Below, piece by piece: positions 31,687 to 40,593 of a stretch of DNA of 42,907 nucleotides (position 1 is the stretch's first letter; each line of letters opens with the position of its first letter). Location of the stretch: positions 64,001-106,907 of the IMG/VR virus record IMGVR_UViG_3300011013_000001; one strand, given 5' to 3'. Position numbers and translations under genes: made by a program. The notes beneath the pieces were generated by a model that worked only from the letters and a program-made list of their open reading frames with translations, did not search any database and was not told the origin of the DNA. Source of the DNA: a virus.

Positions 31687-34040
31687 TTTGCGACCAATTC
31701 TTTCAGCGTGGTAGCGACAACCCGAGCATATACACTCGGTATCGTGACGCTAACGGTGACGTAATTTCTCAAACGCGCGACGACTTCAAGTCCTTCTTTT
31801 GGGTGGACGCCGAGCGTACGCCTGATTGGAAGATTGACAAAATGGTGAAACAGTATCCGGGTACTACCGTGATGCGCGATGTACGAGCGACAGGTTTGGA
31901 CGGCAGACCGCTGATGAAGGTGGAGTGTTATACCCCGAAGGATATGTATAACATGCGCGGGTTCTTCGGTAAGACTTACGAGGCCGATATTCGGTTCCCT
32001 GATAAGTTCATCATTGATAACTACACTGAGTTACCTCGCTGGTCACCCCGTAAGTGGTGGTTTGATATTGAGTGTGACACAGGCGACGACAACTTCTCCA
32101 CTATCATAGCGGTAGTGGACTCCGACCTTGACACGCCTGTCGTGTTCGCGTGGGCGGACGAGCGAACCAACTGCCCGTTCACCGTAGACAAAACGAAAGT
32201 GCAGACTATCGCTTGCGAAGTGAGAGGCGTGGAGTATGAGTTACGCTTAACTGATAGTGAAGACTCCATGCACGATTCGTTCGTTGAGTTCTTCTTGGAA
32301 CGTGACCCCGATATGCTCGTAGCGCACGGCGGAATGTTCTTTGATTTCCCTCAGTTGTGGAAACGGATGAAGGACCCGAACGTCCTCTCACCGGTAGGCA
32401 AGTTCCGCAAACCGGAAGGCGGACACTACCAACGCAGAAACGGTGCCACCAACTACACGGCTCAGCCGATAGTAGGTCGGTGGTGTTTTGACACAAGTGC
32501 GCCGGCAACGAGCGGTACAGGCTTTGAACGGGTATGGAAGGATAGCGGTAAGGGTCAACTTGCTTCGCGCAAGTTGAACGATATTGCCGAAATGCTTGAC
32601 CTCGGTAGTAAACTGACTGAAGAGATTGAAGATATGGACGTGCACAACGGATGGTACGAGTATTGGTCAGACTACGTAGACTACTGTCTGCTTGACGCAG
32701 TACTCCTGCGTGACATTGACCTGTCGCAGAACGTGACCGACTTCTTCGTGGAGATGGTCCGCTTATGCGGTGTGACATTTGAGAGTACGGCCAACGTGAC
32801 CAACTTCGGTCGTGGCCTTCTTATGAGGCGTACATCACTCAAGGCTCCGAGCAGGATGAAGAGCGAGCGTGATGACCTTCAAGGTGCCGAAGTCGGCCTC
32901 TCTTTTGTTAGAGGGCGACACGAAGGCGTGGGCATTTACGACTACAAAGGGTTGTACCCGAGTCTGATTCTCGGCAACAATCTATCGTTTGAGACCAAGC
33001 GAAGCGGGCCGGGCGTAGGCGTCAAAATGATGGAGAACGGTACGTATTGGGACCAAACGAAAAAGGGGTTGCTACCCGAAGTCATTGAATATCTGTTTGA
33101 CTATCGTGACGAATGCAAGGCTAAGGCCCGTGACGACACACGTTCGCCTGAAGAACAGTTAGCGTGGCAGACCACCGAGAAAGCAGTCAAGCGAGTTATG
33201 GCGTCACTGTACGGCATGACCGCTCACGCAGGCTACGGTTGGGCGGACGCTGATATTGCCACCACCATTACGAGCGAAGGACGCCGCGCCATCCATATTC
33301 TCAGCCGTCATGCTGAGCGTAAGGGTTACCCTACTTTGTACGGCCACACTGATAGCGCGTTCCTCAAAGTGCCTCGTGAGGAGGCTGACGCTTTAGCCGA
33401 AGAGTTGACCCAATCCGTGCAAGCGGAGACGGGCAACGACAAACTATTCGTGGAACTTGAAGAGTGGATGCCGTATTGGTTACTCGTCAAGAAGAATCGC
33501 TATGTCGGTAAGAACGAGGCTGGTAAAATGAAAGTGGCCGGCTTCGCTATGAAAGCGAGCACTTCGTCTAAACTTAGCAAGCGAGTGCAAGAGACCGCAT
33601 TCAATTTGATTTGCGATGGTGCAGACGAGAACGCAGTGACCAAGGATATGCGGGCGATAGTCCGTGAAATCAAGGACGGGGAGATACAGGCGAGCGAGGT
33701 CTGCACGACCACGCGGCTCGGTATGGATTTAGACAAATACAAAACGCTGTCCGGCGCGAGCCGGGCTGCTGATTATTACAACAAACACATCTGCAACGGT
33801 GACGAACCATATGGTGCAGGTGACAGCGTGTCGTGGGTACACGTGAGCAGGGTTCCTGCTGACAAGCCTGACACGGATATTGTTGCGTTCAAGGACGAGG
33901 GCGACCTTAGCGGGTTCGTCATTGACCAAGCGACAATAATCAAGAAAATGGTGACGGCGAAATTGAAGTCGTCATACGATACGCTCGGGTGGGATTTAGA
34001 TGCCGCTTCGGGTGCCCCTATTCCCAAAAGGTATTGGTGA
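31683..34040 (+). CDS. polB: Family B DNA polymerase
   Basis: 785 aa. Exonuclease motifs: Exo I WFDIE (Asp128, Glu130), Exo II-like HGGMFFDFP (215-223), Exo III YCLLD (Tyr334, Asp338). Polymerase motif A DYKGLYPSLI (420-429), motif B KRVMASLYG (503-511), motif C YGHTDS (553-558). Two unusual residues: Ala507 where most have Asn in KxxxNSxYG, and His555 where most have Asp in YGDTDS. The key catalytic Asp420 and Asp557 are present. It copies DNA with proofreading and would be tethered by a clamp. No intein is seen. Confidence 0.95.
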   Translation: MICDQFFQRGSDNPSIYTRYRDANGDVISQTRDDFKSFFWVDAERTPDWKIDKMVKQYPGTTVMRDVRATGLDGRPLMKVECYTPKDMYNMRGFFGKTYEADIRFPDKFIIDNYTELPRWSPRKWWFDIECDTGDDNFSTIIAVVDSDLDTPVVFAWADERTNCPFTVDKTKVQTIACEVRGVEYELRLTDSEDSMHDSFVEFFLERDPDMLVAHGGMFFDFPQLWKRMKDPNVLSPVGKFRKPEGGHYQRRNGATNYTAQPIVGRWCFDTSAPATSGTGFERVWKDSGKGQLASRKLNDIAEMLDLGSKLTEEIEDMDVHNGWYEYWSDYVDYCLLDAVLLRDIDLSQNVTDFFVEMVRLCGVTFESTANVTNFGRGLLMRRTSLKAPSRMKSERDDLQGAEVGLSFVRGRHEGVGIYDYKGLYPSLILGNNLSFETKRSGPGVGVKMMENGTYWDQTKKGLLPEVIEYLFDYRDECKAKARDDTRSPEEQLAWQTTEKAVKRVMASLYGMTAHAGYGWADADIATTITSEGRRAIHILSRHAERKGYPTLYGHTDSAFLKVPREEADALAEELTQSVQAETGNDKLFVELEEWMPYWLLVKKNRYVGKNEAGKMKVAGFAMKASTSSKLSKRVQETAFNLICDGADENAVTKDMRAIVREIKDGEIQASEVCTTTRLGMDLDKYKTLSGASRAADYYNKHICNGDEPYGAGDSVSWVHVSRVPADKPDTDIVAFKDEGDLSGFVIDQATIIKKMVTAKLKSSYDTLGWDLDAASGAPIPKRYW

Positions 34041-34045
34041 ACAAA

Positions 34046-34285
34046 ATGGATAAAGAAAGAAAAATAGACAAAGTAAAGAACTGGATTGGGCGCTTGAGAA
34101 AGAGCGAACCAAAAGAGGTGAACGTAAGAGAGAAGTCTCACAAGGTGCTGACCATGGACAACACGGTCGCTACTAAACTGACTCACTTTGACCCGCACAT
34201 GATGGTACCTGCGTCACAGACACAGGTAGAAGATTGGCAGGTTGATGTCGTGACCGGGCTACTGAACCGGGAGGTGGACGAATGA
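34046..34285 (+). CDS. Unknown small basic protein, 79 aa
   Basis: ATG 34046, with AAAAGGT about 12 nt upstream. MDKERKIDKVKNWIGRLRKS is a basic amphipathic helix. Immediately downstream of PolB, so perhaps a polymerase accessory factor. No family recognised. Confidence 0.65.
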   Translation: MDKERKIDKVKNWIGRLRKSEPKEVNVREKSHKVLTMDNTVATKLTHFDPHMMVPASQTQVEDWQVDVVTGLLNREVDE

Positions 34286-34578
34286 GGTGTGAAGTGACAG
34301 TACACTACCTGCAAGGTGAAGATGTGCTAACCCAGCGTGGGTCACTCGTGCCGGTAGGCGGCCCGTTTTCTGACTGCATAGTGATTGAAGTGGATGATAC
34401 CCATGTGGTATTCATCCCGAACAAAGTAATCAAGATAGTGGTAAAGGAAATGCCTGACTTCTTCATAATTGAAGAGGAGCATCTTCACATGATGAAAGAG
34501 ATGCACGACAGGCAGATGTTTGACGCTCACGCTCAGGTAGAAGAGAATGTTGACAATGACGGGGTGTATTTCGCATGA
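34282..34578 (+). CDS. Unknown small protein, 98 aa
   Basis: ATG overlaps the previous stop. The first half is beta-rich (CEVTVHYLQGEDVL, then SDCIVIEVDDTHVVFIPNKV), possibly a small barrel; the second is acidic and helical with many His and Met. No family recognised. Confidence 0.7.
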   Translation: MRCEVTVHYLQGEDVLTQRGSLVPVGGPFSDCIVIEVDDTHVVFIPNKVIKIVVKEMPDFFIIEEEHLHMMKEMHDRQMFDAHAQVEENVDNDGVYFA

Positions 34579-34892
34579 GTGTCGGGGAGTTTGACGAGTT
34601 CTCCCGATGTTCTGATTGCGGGTACGAACCATACGCCTGTACATGCCACGGGCCGGAGTGCACGTGGTGCGGAACTAGGAGCACCGAGTGCGAGAAGGTA
34701 GGCAGCAAGGGAGAGTATGTCTGCGAAGGTTGCATGGATGATGCCACTGCTATATGTGTAGCGTGTGGTGAATTAGACGTGAAAGAGGATATGAAGAGCA
34801 GAGAGAACATGGCAGGCCAAGTGCTACACTTCTGCGGGTTTAACTGCATCCAAGAATACGGGCGTCATCAGTTAGTGAGGGATTACCAATGA
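34575..34892 (+). CDS. Cys-rich multi-zinc protein, 105 aa
   Basis: Five or more CxxC or CxC units (CSDC, CTC, CTWC, CEGC, CVAC), and CGFNC near the end, enough for two or three zinc ions. It is likely a protein- or nucleic-acid-binding adaptor. ATG overlaps the previous stop. Confidence 0.75.
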   Translation: MSVGEFDEFSRCSDCGYEPYACTCHGPECTWCGTRSTECEKVGSKGEYVCEGCMDDATAICVACGELDVKEDMKSRENMAGQVLHFCGFNCIQEYGRHQLVRDYQ

Positions 34893-35803
34893 GTAGTAGT
34901 TACAAATGGAAACCCGGTGACAAGGCTATTATCCGCGTGAGCAAATCAACGCTCGGTTCGGTTGATTGGTGTCTGCAACAACTATGGTTAGACAAGACGC
35001 TGCCGGTGGAAACACAGGCGACTGAGGCCATGACCGTTGGGAACGACGTTCACAACGCGCTTGAGCAGTTCTATGTTCACTGTGAACAGGAGAACGACAA
35101 CGTGCAAGTGGCTAAGGCTGCCATGCTCAAGGGTAACACCAAGACAGCGTACGACGCTCTCGCTCCGCTGTTTCCTACGGGGGACGAAATGGAAGAGAAT
35201 ATGTGGCGCGATGTCAGGGACAGCGAGCGGCCGTTCTATACTGCACCGTACAACCTTAACAGGGAATGGTTGATTCGTCATGAGATGAACCGCCTGCTTC
35301 ATATCGGAGACGAGGAGTTTGAGCCGGTCGGTAACGAGTTGCGCGTTGACGCTCCTCACGAATACGAGGTTGAAGGGTTTGGTAAGGTGAAGGTTCACTT
35401 TGTCGGAATCATTGACAGGATATTTGATGACGGTGACGGCGGCCTCGCTCTAATGGAACTGAAGACAGGGAAGTGGCACCCGCGCAAGCGAGCGCAGATG
35501 CGTCGCGAGATGGCTTACTACAAGTTCCTACTTGAGATTGCTAACCCTGATGATTTGCCCGACAATATCCGTGGTAAGAAAATCACTCATTGGGGTTGGA
35601 GGTTCCCGAAGGCTGACCATTGGCATTACGAGAAAGCGCAGAAGCGGGCTGAGACTGCCATGCACCGCAGGTTGACCCAACTGCTTGAGGCTTACCTGAA
35701 CGAGAACTTTGAGCCTACTAAGGACGACTTCAAATGCGGGTGGTGCGACTTCATGCAGTATTGCCCGAAGTACAGTCCGTACGCTACCGAGGTGGTATCG
35801 TGA
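34889..35803 (+). CDS. Cas4/RecB-like nuclease with Fe-S cluster
   Basis: 304 aa. The PD-(D/E)xK core shows as GIIDRIFDD (Asp176) and LMELKTGK (Glu190, Lys192), with His55 in VGNDVHNALE as in Cas4/AddB. Cys28, Cys283, Cys286 and Cys292 (CGWCDFMQYC) are placed to hold a 4Fe-4S cluster. Such enzymes resect DNA ends. No cas genes or repeats are nearby, so a role in viral replication or recombination is likely. Confidence 0.88.
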   Translation: MSSSYKWKPGDKAIIRVSKSTLGSVDWCLQQLWLDKTLPVETQATEAMTVGNDVHNALEQFYVHCEQENDNVQVAKAAMLKGNTKTAYDALAPLFPTGDEMEENMWRDVRDSERPFYTAPYNLNREWLIRHEMNRLLHIGDEEFEPVGNELRVDAPHEYEVEGFGKVKVHFVGIIDRIFDDGDGGLALMELKTGKWHPRKRAQMRREMAYYKFLLEIANPDDLPDNIRGKKITHWGWRFPKADHWHYEKAQKRAETAMHRRLTQLLEAYLNENFEPTKDDFKCGWCDFMQYCPKYSPYATEVVS

Positions 35804-35928
35804 GTGATTGCAAACATGAACCGAAGTCAAAGGCTAACTATGGTTATTTCCCACCGTTTGTTTGTAGGCATTGTGGAGTTGCATTGGAGTATGTTAGGAC
35901 TGCTTCATGGGAGGCGGTGAGCGAATGA
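35800..35928 (+). CDS. Zinc-binding mini-protein, 42 aa
   Basis: GTG 35800 overlaps the nuclease stop. MSDCKHEPKSKANYGYFPPF and then CRHCGVALEYV supply Cys, His and CxxC. The frame is open further upstream but would run inside the nuclease gene. Confidence 0.65.
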   Translation: MSDCKHEPKSKANYGYFPPFVCRHCGVALEYVRTASWEAVSE

Positions 35929-36209
35929 ACACTATGAGCAGGCAATTCTGCACATTCGTTCAAGTAGTGCTCCAAGACCAAATCCACGACGCCATAGTCA
36001 ACGTCCGATTCGGCTTCGCTCGTAACAAGCGCGACCGGTTTGATACCGACCATGACGGGTTCAACATCACGTTTACGATTGACCCTGTCTATCTGCACGA
36101 CCCGGGCGAGGTGGCTAAACTGTGGGGGAAGTTGAAGGATTGGGTGGAAGGCTGGAACGACTATACGCCTGAACAAGCGATACCGGAAGGTGAGTCTGAT
36201 GGGGAATAA
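35925..36209 (+). CDS. Unknown protein, 94 aa
   Basis: ATG overlaps the previous stop. NVRFGFARNKRDRFDTDHDG and GFNITFTIDPVYLHD are its clearest stretches; the fold looks alpha/beta. No family recognised. Confidence 0.7.
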   Translation: MNTMSRQFCTFVQVVLQDQIHDAIVNVRFGFARNKRDRFDTDHDGFNITFTIDPVYLHDPGEVAKLWGKLKDWVEGWNDYTPEQAIPEGESDGE

Positions 36210-36321
36210 GAGAGGCGAACGTGAGAACGGAACGGAAAAACACTGCGGCATTCGCATAGCGAGTAAGTGGAAGTTCTGCCCGATGTGCGGTGCTAAGAGA
36301 GTAACGAGGTGGGTCAGGTGA
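36199..36321 (+). CDS. Zinc-binding mini-protein, 40 aa
   Basis: GGAAGGTGA just before the ATG is a good ribosome site. MGNKRGERENGTEKHCGIRI and then CPMCGAKRV give a basic protein with three Cys. Overlaps both neighbours. Confidence 0.6.
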   Translation: MGNKRGERENGTEKHCGIRIASKWKFCPMCGAKRVTRWVR

Positions 36322-37400
36322 AAACCGAGTCACCGCTACGCTTTGACTTCCCGCGTGAGGTTGGCCTGTTCCGCAAAGTGATTCATACTCCTCAAGAGTT
36401 TGAAAAGTATTGGTCTCGCCTGAATCATGCGTCATGCGCCTACATGAGCGTTTACGGATTCCGAGCGGTCAAGCCTGCCGGTAACAGGGCGGAGTATAAC
36501 ACAGCCATCATCAACAACTTCGTGTTGGATTTCGACTGCAAGGCGCGGAGCAACGGTCAGGTGTACGACGTTGAGGGTGATACCGTCATAGACGAAGTAC
36601 GCCGATTGCACCAACTCTTGATGGAGAAGGACGTTCACCACTCAGTTTGGTTCAGCGGCAACGGGTTCCACGTTTGGGTGACCCTGAGCAAGACGCACCG
36701 GCCTGCTACCGGCGGCGAAGTGTCCCGCATCAAAGCGGCAGGCAAAATCGTGCTGAACGGCTGGCGAGAAAATCTCGGCCTCAAGTGCGTTGACCCTACC
36801 GTGCCGTTTGATATGGCGAGGCTAATTCGGATTCCTAATTCGTACAACGCTAAGCAACACGTAGGCCGATGGAGCATTCCACTCAAGAGCGAGGAATTGT
36901 TGTCGTGGTCGTGGGACGAGGTGTGTCATAGAGCACAGTCGCCCCGCAACACTCATTTCGCGTACGGTTCGCTCGGTGTTGACTTGCCGATTGAGCAGGT
37001 GCACGAGCGCAATTTCAGCACGTTCGCCCGACCGATGAAGTTTGAGACCGTCAAGATGGGCAACATCAAAATCTTACCGTGCCTTGAACAGGCGGCCTGC
37101 CAAGTCGGTAGTAACCCGCCGCACGACGCGCGGTTCTCGCTAGTAGCATACCTCGCAGCACGCCTGCGCAGATTCCTACCTGTTGAGCAGATATACGGGC
37201 CGCAACTTGACGAGCACGTTGAGCGAATCGTAGCGTATATTGAGTCGCTTCAATGGGCTGACTTTGATTACGGTGTTACGAAGTACCAAGTGAACAACAT
37301 AGTCAAGCGAGGCTACTCTCAACATTGTAGCACGCTGTACGACAAAGGGTTCTGCATCGGCAAATGTCAGTTGTGGGACGGCACGGGGGCGTTTGAATGA
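36318..37400 (+). CDS. Archaeo-eukaryotic primase with PriL-like Fe-S tail
   Basis: 360 aa from GTG 36318, which overlaps the previous stop. The catalytic DxD is LDFDCK (Asp71, Asp73), followed by WFSGNGFHVW (113-118), the SGxGxH motif of PriS. The C-terminal third has four conserved-type Cys (PCLEQAAC and later HCSTLYDKGFCIGKC) like the Fe-S domain of PriL. Both parts on one chain make this a fused primase that would act without a separate large subunit. It makes the primers for PolB. Confidence 0.88.
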   Translation: MKTESPLRFDFPREVGLFRKVIHTPQEFEKYWSRLNHASCAYMSVYGFRAVKPAGNRAEYNTAIINNFVLDFDCKARSNGQVYDVEGDTVIDEVRRLHQLLMEKDVHHSVWFSGNGFHVWVTLSKTHRPATGGEVSRIKAAGKIVLNGWRENLGLKCVDPTVPFDMARLIRIPNSYNAKQHVGRWSIPLKSEELLSWSWDEVCHRAQSPRNTHFAYGSLGVDLPIEQVHERNFSTFARPMKFETVKMGNIKILPCLEQAACQVGSNPPHDARFSLVAYLAARLRRFLPVEQIYGPQLDEHVERIVAYIESLQWADFDYGVTKYQVNNIVKRGYSQHCSTLYDKGFCIGKCQLWDGTGAFE

Positions 37401-37795
37401 CTCGCTTGTGCAAGTGGTGTAACGAGCCTTTGCCCGAAGGCTCTCATCATCATCGTAAGTACTGTGTCGGTGACTGTAAGTCTGAACATAAGGAACAATA
37501 CATGCGTGAGTACTACAAGAGACCCGAAGTTAAAGAGCGGGTGCGTAAGTATCAGCGTAAATACAGGCTACTCCCCGAGGTCAAGGAGCGAAGGCGTGGG
37601 TACCAGCGTAAGTATAGGCAACGCCCCGAAATAAGGAAGAGGCGTAATGAGCACATGCGAAGCCCTGAAGTGAGGAAGAGGATTGAAGAGCGTGAGGCCG
37701 AGAAAGCCGAGCAAGAACTGCTCGCAACGCTTCTAGAAATGGGGTTCAGCGATGAGACCATGAACGAGTTTGGGTTTGAGAGGGTGAGCGAATGA
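37397..37795 (+). CDS. Zinc finger plus basic PEVKER repeats, 132 aa
   Basis: CKWCNE and CVGDC near the start form a zinc finger. Then PEVKERVRKYQRKYRLL is repeated about three and a half times with decay (PEVKERRRGYQRKYRQR, PEIRKRRNEHMRS, PEVRKRIEE). Each unit is basic and helical, suggesting DNA binding in register. Function unknown. Confidence 0.75.
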   Translation: MTRLCKWCNEPLPEGSHHHRKYCVGDCKSEHKEQYMREYYKRPEVKERVRKYQRKYRLLPEVKERRRGYQRKYRQRPEIRKRRNEHMRSPEVRKRIEEREAEKAEQELLATLLEMGFSDETMNEFGFERVSE

Positions 37796-38517
37796 ACCCC
37801 CTACTCATTGATAGCAACGAACGTGGGGCGCTACCTGAAGCGATTGAGCGAAGGTGCGCGAGTTACAAGCCTACCATCCCTGTCGCAAGGCAGAAGTTGG
37901 TGGTTGGCGATTACATCTGCGGAGAGGTATGTATTGAAGCCAAGACGATTGGAGACTTCATTGACTCTATGCGGAGCGGTCACCTGTGGCGTCAACTTGA
38001 CAACATGGACGCCAACTACAACCTGTTCGGGTTAGTGGTTTGGGGCGAGATTGCCGGCTATGTGAGGGAGGTCCAACAGCGCGGCGGCAAAGCCTCGTAC
38101 GGGCGTGTCCTGAAAGAACTCAATGGTGGGCTTGCGAGGGTCGTAGCCGACTTCGGTTGTATCATAAACCGGTCAGCCAACTTGAGCGAAGCCGCTTATT
38201 TCCTGTCGGCGTTGCACCAAAAATGCAACAAGCCGGCATCACGCCATGGAGCGAAGGCAGTGCGCCGGGTCAGCACGAATGATGTGCGACTTGACGCAAT
38301 CCTGACGATACCGGGCATCGGCCAAGAAATGGCTGAAAATATATTAGCCTCTTGCGGTAGCATTGAGGAGGCTGCGTGCGGCGAATGTCTGCGCGGTGTT
38401 CCCCGGATGGGGAAAGTGCTACGCAATCGGGTGGTTGAGGTTCTCACGAGTGAGAGTCCTGTAACCGTCCAATCAAAGTCTCGCCTACCGGCGAGCAAAG
38501 GGAGTGGAAACACATGA
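37792..38517 (+). CDS. XPF/ERCC4-type nuclease with helix-hairpin-helix domain
   Basis: 241 aa. DSNERG (7-12) and VGDYICGEVCIEAKTIGDFI (38-57) correspond to the ERCC4 nuclease core, although the usual ERK is EAK here (Glu49, Lys51). The C-terminus has LTIPGIGQEMAENILASCGS, a helix-hairpin-helix. Such enzymes cut branched or flapped DNA. It lies between primase and helicase in the replication unit. Confidence 0.85.
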   Translation: MNPLLIDSNERGALPEAIERRCASYKPTIPVARQKLVVGDYICGEVCIEAKTIGDFIDSMRSGHLWRQLDNMDANYNLFGLVVWGEIAGYVREVQQRGGKASYGRVLKELNGGLARVVADFGCIINRSANLSEAAYFLSALHQKCNKPASRHGAKAVRRVSTNDVRLDAILTIPGIGQEMAENILASCGSIEEAACGECLRGVPRMGKVLRNRVVEVLTSESPVTVQSKSRLPASKGSGNT

Positions 38518-39908
38518 AAGACTGGAAAAAATATAGAGCAGTAAAGAAGTATGGAATAATAGAAGATTATGTAGAGAGATTCGGGCTAACGTCATTCAAT
38601 AACGACTTACCTGCACTCTTATCTTTCTTCTATGTGAACGGACAAGTCGTGGTTGACAGTATCAGGGTGCCGATATGGGCATCCATGCTTGACCCGCGTA
38701 TACACGTGTTTTGGATTCAACCGACGCGTACCGGGAAAACGATAGCATGGGAGTTCATCAGTGAGGTGCTTGAAGCCTCCGGCGTGGAAACTGTCGGTTA
38801 CGCGAGCACCACAGACGCCGGACTCATCGGAACTGTTTACGAAGAGAAGGACGGTAACGATACTCTCGTCATAACCAAGGAAGGAGCACTCGGTGGTAAG
38901 AAGGCGCTGAACTTTGATGAGGGTAGCGTGTTGCTACAAGGCGACAAGAAGGCTCACTCAAACGAGACGATTTTGTACCTGCAACAAGCGATGAATCCTA
39001 TTGGGAGTAAGAGTAACATACTCACAAAACCTATGGCTAAAGGGACTGTGGAAACACAGTCGTCCGCGTCGCTATGGATTACAACTTACCCGCCGCAAGG
39101 TGTCAAGGACATCGTGTTAACTAAGGGGTTGTTTCAGCGAGTGTTACTATTCGTAGTTCATTGGGACGATGACGACCGAAAAGAAGTCAGTCTCCGTAGA
39201 ATGTCGGGCGCGTTCAAGAACGTCATGGGCGGCGCTATAAGCACCGAAGACTTGGCCGCCCACTTCTTAGAAGTGAAAGACAGGTGTATGTCAAGGATGC
39301 TTGAATTGGCAGAAGTCACCCGCGAAGAATGGGACCAAATGACTCGCTACGAGCAGTTTGATGTGGCGGAGTTAGTTCGCTACGAAATGTTCAGCACGGA
39401 CCGTGAGTGGGACGCTACGCTACAGGACTGCGTGGACGAGTTCTACGGGCTGCTAGTCGGTTTGCCGCAGAACATGAAAGAGTTGGTGGCTTCGTTCATG
39501 CCAAACATTGAGAACCATTTGATACTGTTTGCTACCCATCTCGCTCTAACCGAAGGCGTTTGGGAAGTCCGCGGTGAGCATTTGGAAATGTCGCTTGAAA
39601 TTATTTACGACCTGTATTCAAACCTCATCTCATGGCTGGAAACCGATGTGGAAATGGGGCAAGCACGCAAGAAGAAATTGGCTACAATAGCGTCATGGAA
39701 GAACGCATACGAAGCCTGCGCCAAGGTTGACCTCGGTGACAAGTATGGTGATGGTTGGGTGTCTAAGACCAAACTGTTCAAACAATACATGAAGCGTGAG
39801 GAGATTACACAATCAAGTACCTATAACCGATATAAAGTAAGCAGTGATTGGTTCAAGGAAACGAAGAGCGGTAAAATCCAATACGTGAAATGGGTCGGGG
39901 AGCAGTAG
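38514..39908 (+). CDS. AAA+ ATPase, likely replicative helicase
   Basis: 464 aa. Walker A PTRTGKT (70-76), Walker B ALNFDEG (130-136), a sensor-like LWITTYPPQ (187-194) and FQRVLLF with a candidate arginine finger at 208. The arrangement recalls MCM-like or DUF3987-type helicases. Its C-terminal region (KTKLFKQYMKREEITQSSTY) looks like a winged helix. Position after primase and nuclease supports a replicative helicase role, but the subfamily is unsure. Confidence 0.7.
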   Translation: MKDWKKYRAVKKYGIIEDYVERFGLTSFNNDLPALLSFFYVNGQVVVDSIRVPIWASMLDPRIHVFWIQPTRTGKTIAWEFISEVLEASGVETVGYASTTDAGLIGTVYEEKDGNDTLVITKEGALGGKKALNFDEGSVLLQGDKKAHSNETILYLQQAMNPIGSKSNILTKPMAKGTVETQSSASLWITTYPPQGVKDIVLTKGLFQRVLLFVVHWDDDDRKEVSLRRMSGAFKNVMGGAISTEDLAAHFLEVKDRCMSRMLELAEVTREEWDQMTRYEQFDVAELVRYEMFSTDREWDATLQDCVDEFYGLLVGLPQNMKELVASFMPNIENHLILFATHLALTEGVWEVRGEHLEMSLEIIYDLYSNLISWLETDVEMGQARKKKLATIASWKNAYEACAKVDLGDKYGDGWVSKTKLFKQYMKREEITQSSTYNRYKVSSDWFKETKSGKIQYVKWVGEQ

Positions 39909-39927
39909 TCAGAAGATTGAAGCAGTG

Positions 39928-39960
39928 CGGCCGCTTCCGCGCTTATAATGCAACCAATCC
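39928..39960 (+). promoter_or_regulatory. Degenerate copy of the shared promoter
   Basis: GCGGCCGCTTCCGCGCTTAT followed by AATGCAACCA resembles the P2 element, but the TATA box is altered (TTATAATGCAACC). The ATG inside it is the start of the exonuclease at 39948, so transcription from here could not serve that gene's start codon; it might serve the thermosome. Confidence 0.35.
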
Positions 39961-40550
39961 TCGCTCTTGATATTGAGACCGCGAACTATTCGTGGGAAGT
40001 GGGTGGATGGGACAAGACTCACCTGTTTGAGCCGACCGTTGTCGCCACATGGGATGATGACTGTGCCCATGTGTTTTCTAAGCAAGAGTTGGAATTGGAC
40101 GATGCCGTCTGTCACCCGCTTCATCCTCGCGACCTCGGTGAACATCTCCGTAAGCATATGGACGCCGGCGGTGCGATTGTCGGTCACAACCTCGCCGGAT
40201 TTGACCTGCCTATACTGCGCGACGCTCTTGACTGTCATGAGGCGGGCGTAATTTTAGGGAACCAAGACAGGTATCTGAAAGACACGAGTCGCCTGTTCCG
40301 TTCCGCCGCTAAGCATAGTGCCCCGCTTGACGAGTTGTGCAAACATACTCTCGGTGGCGGCAAAACTCTCATGAGTTCTGTAGACGCGCCTGAAGCATGG
40401 CGTGAGGGTAGATTCAACGAAGTCGCTAAATACTGTATCGCTGACGCACGGTTGGCGTACGACCTGTACGCTCACGGACGCAAAGACGGAGTCGTCAAGG
40501 CTCGGTCGCGTGAAACAGGAATGGTAGTTGAGGTGCAAGTAGAATGGTAG
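39948..40550 (+). CDS. DEDDy 3'-5' exonuclease
   Basis: 200 aa. ExoI LDIET (7-11), ExoII GHNLAGFDLP (Asp86) and ExoIII YCIAD (Tyr162, Asp166) define the DEDDy group of the RNase H-like exonucleases. It would trim 3' ends of DNA or RNA. The start lies inside a degenerate promoter copy and has no ribosome site, which may mean weak expression, but LDIET must be near the N-terminus, supporting the start. Confidence 0.85.
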   Translation: MQPILALDIETANYSWEVGGWDKTHLFEPTVVATWDDDCAHVFSKQELELDDAVCHPLHPRDLGEHLRKHMDAGGAIVGHNLAGFDLPILRDALDCHEAGVILGNQDRYLKDTSRLFRSAAKHSAPLDELCKHTLGGGKTLMSSVDAPEAWREGRFNEVAKYCIADARLAYDLYAHGRKDGVVKARSRETGMVVEVQVEW

Positions 40551-40593
40551 CCTTTTTCTTCGTTCTTCCGTGTGTTAAACAGGAGTGAATAAA

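Noticed and set aside
34889-35803. Cas4-like nuclease could signal a CRISPR system
   Set aside because: No cas1, cas2 or repeat-spacer array is visible; free-standing Cas4-like nucleases are common in archaeal viruses.
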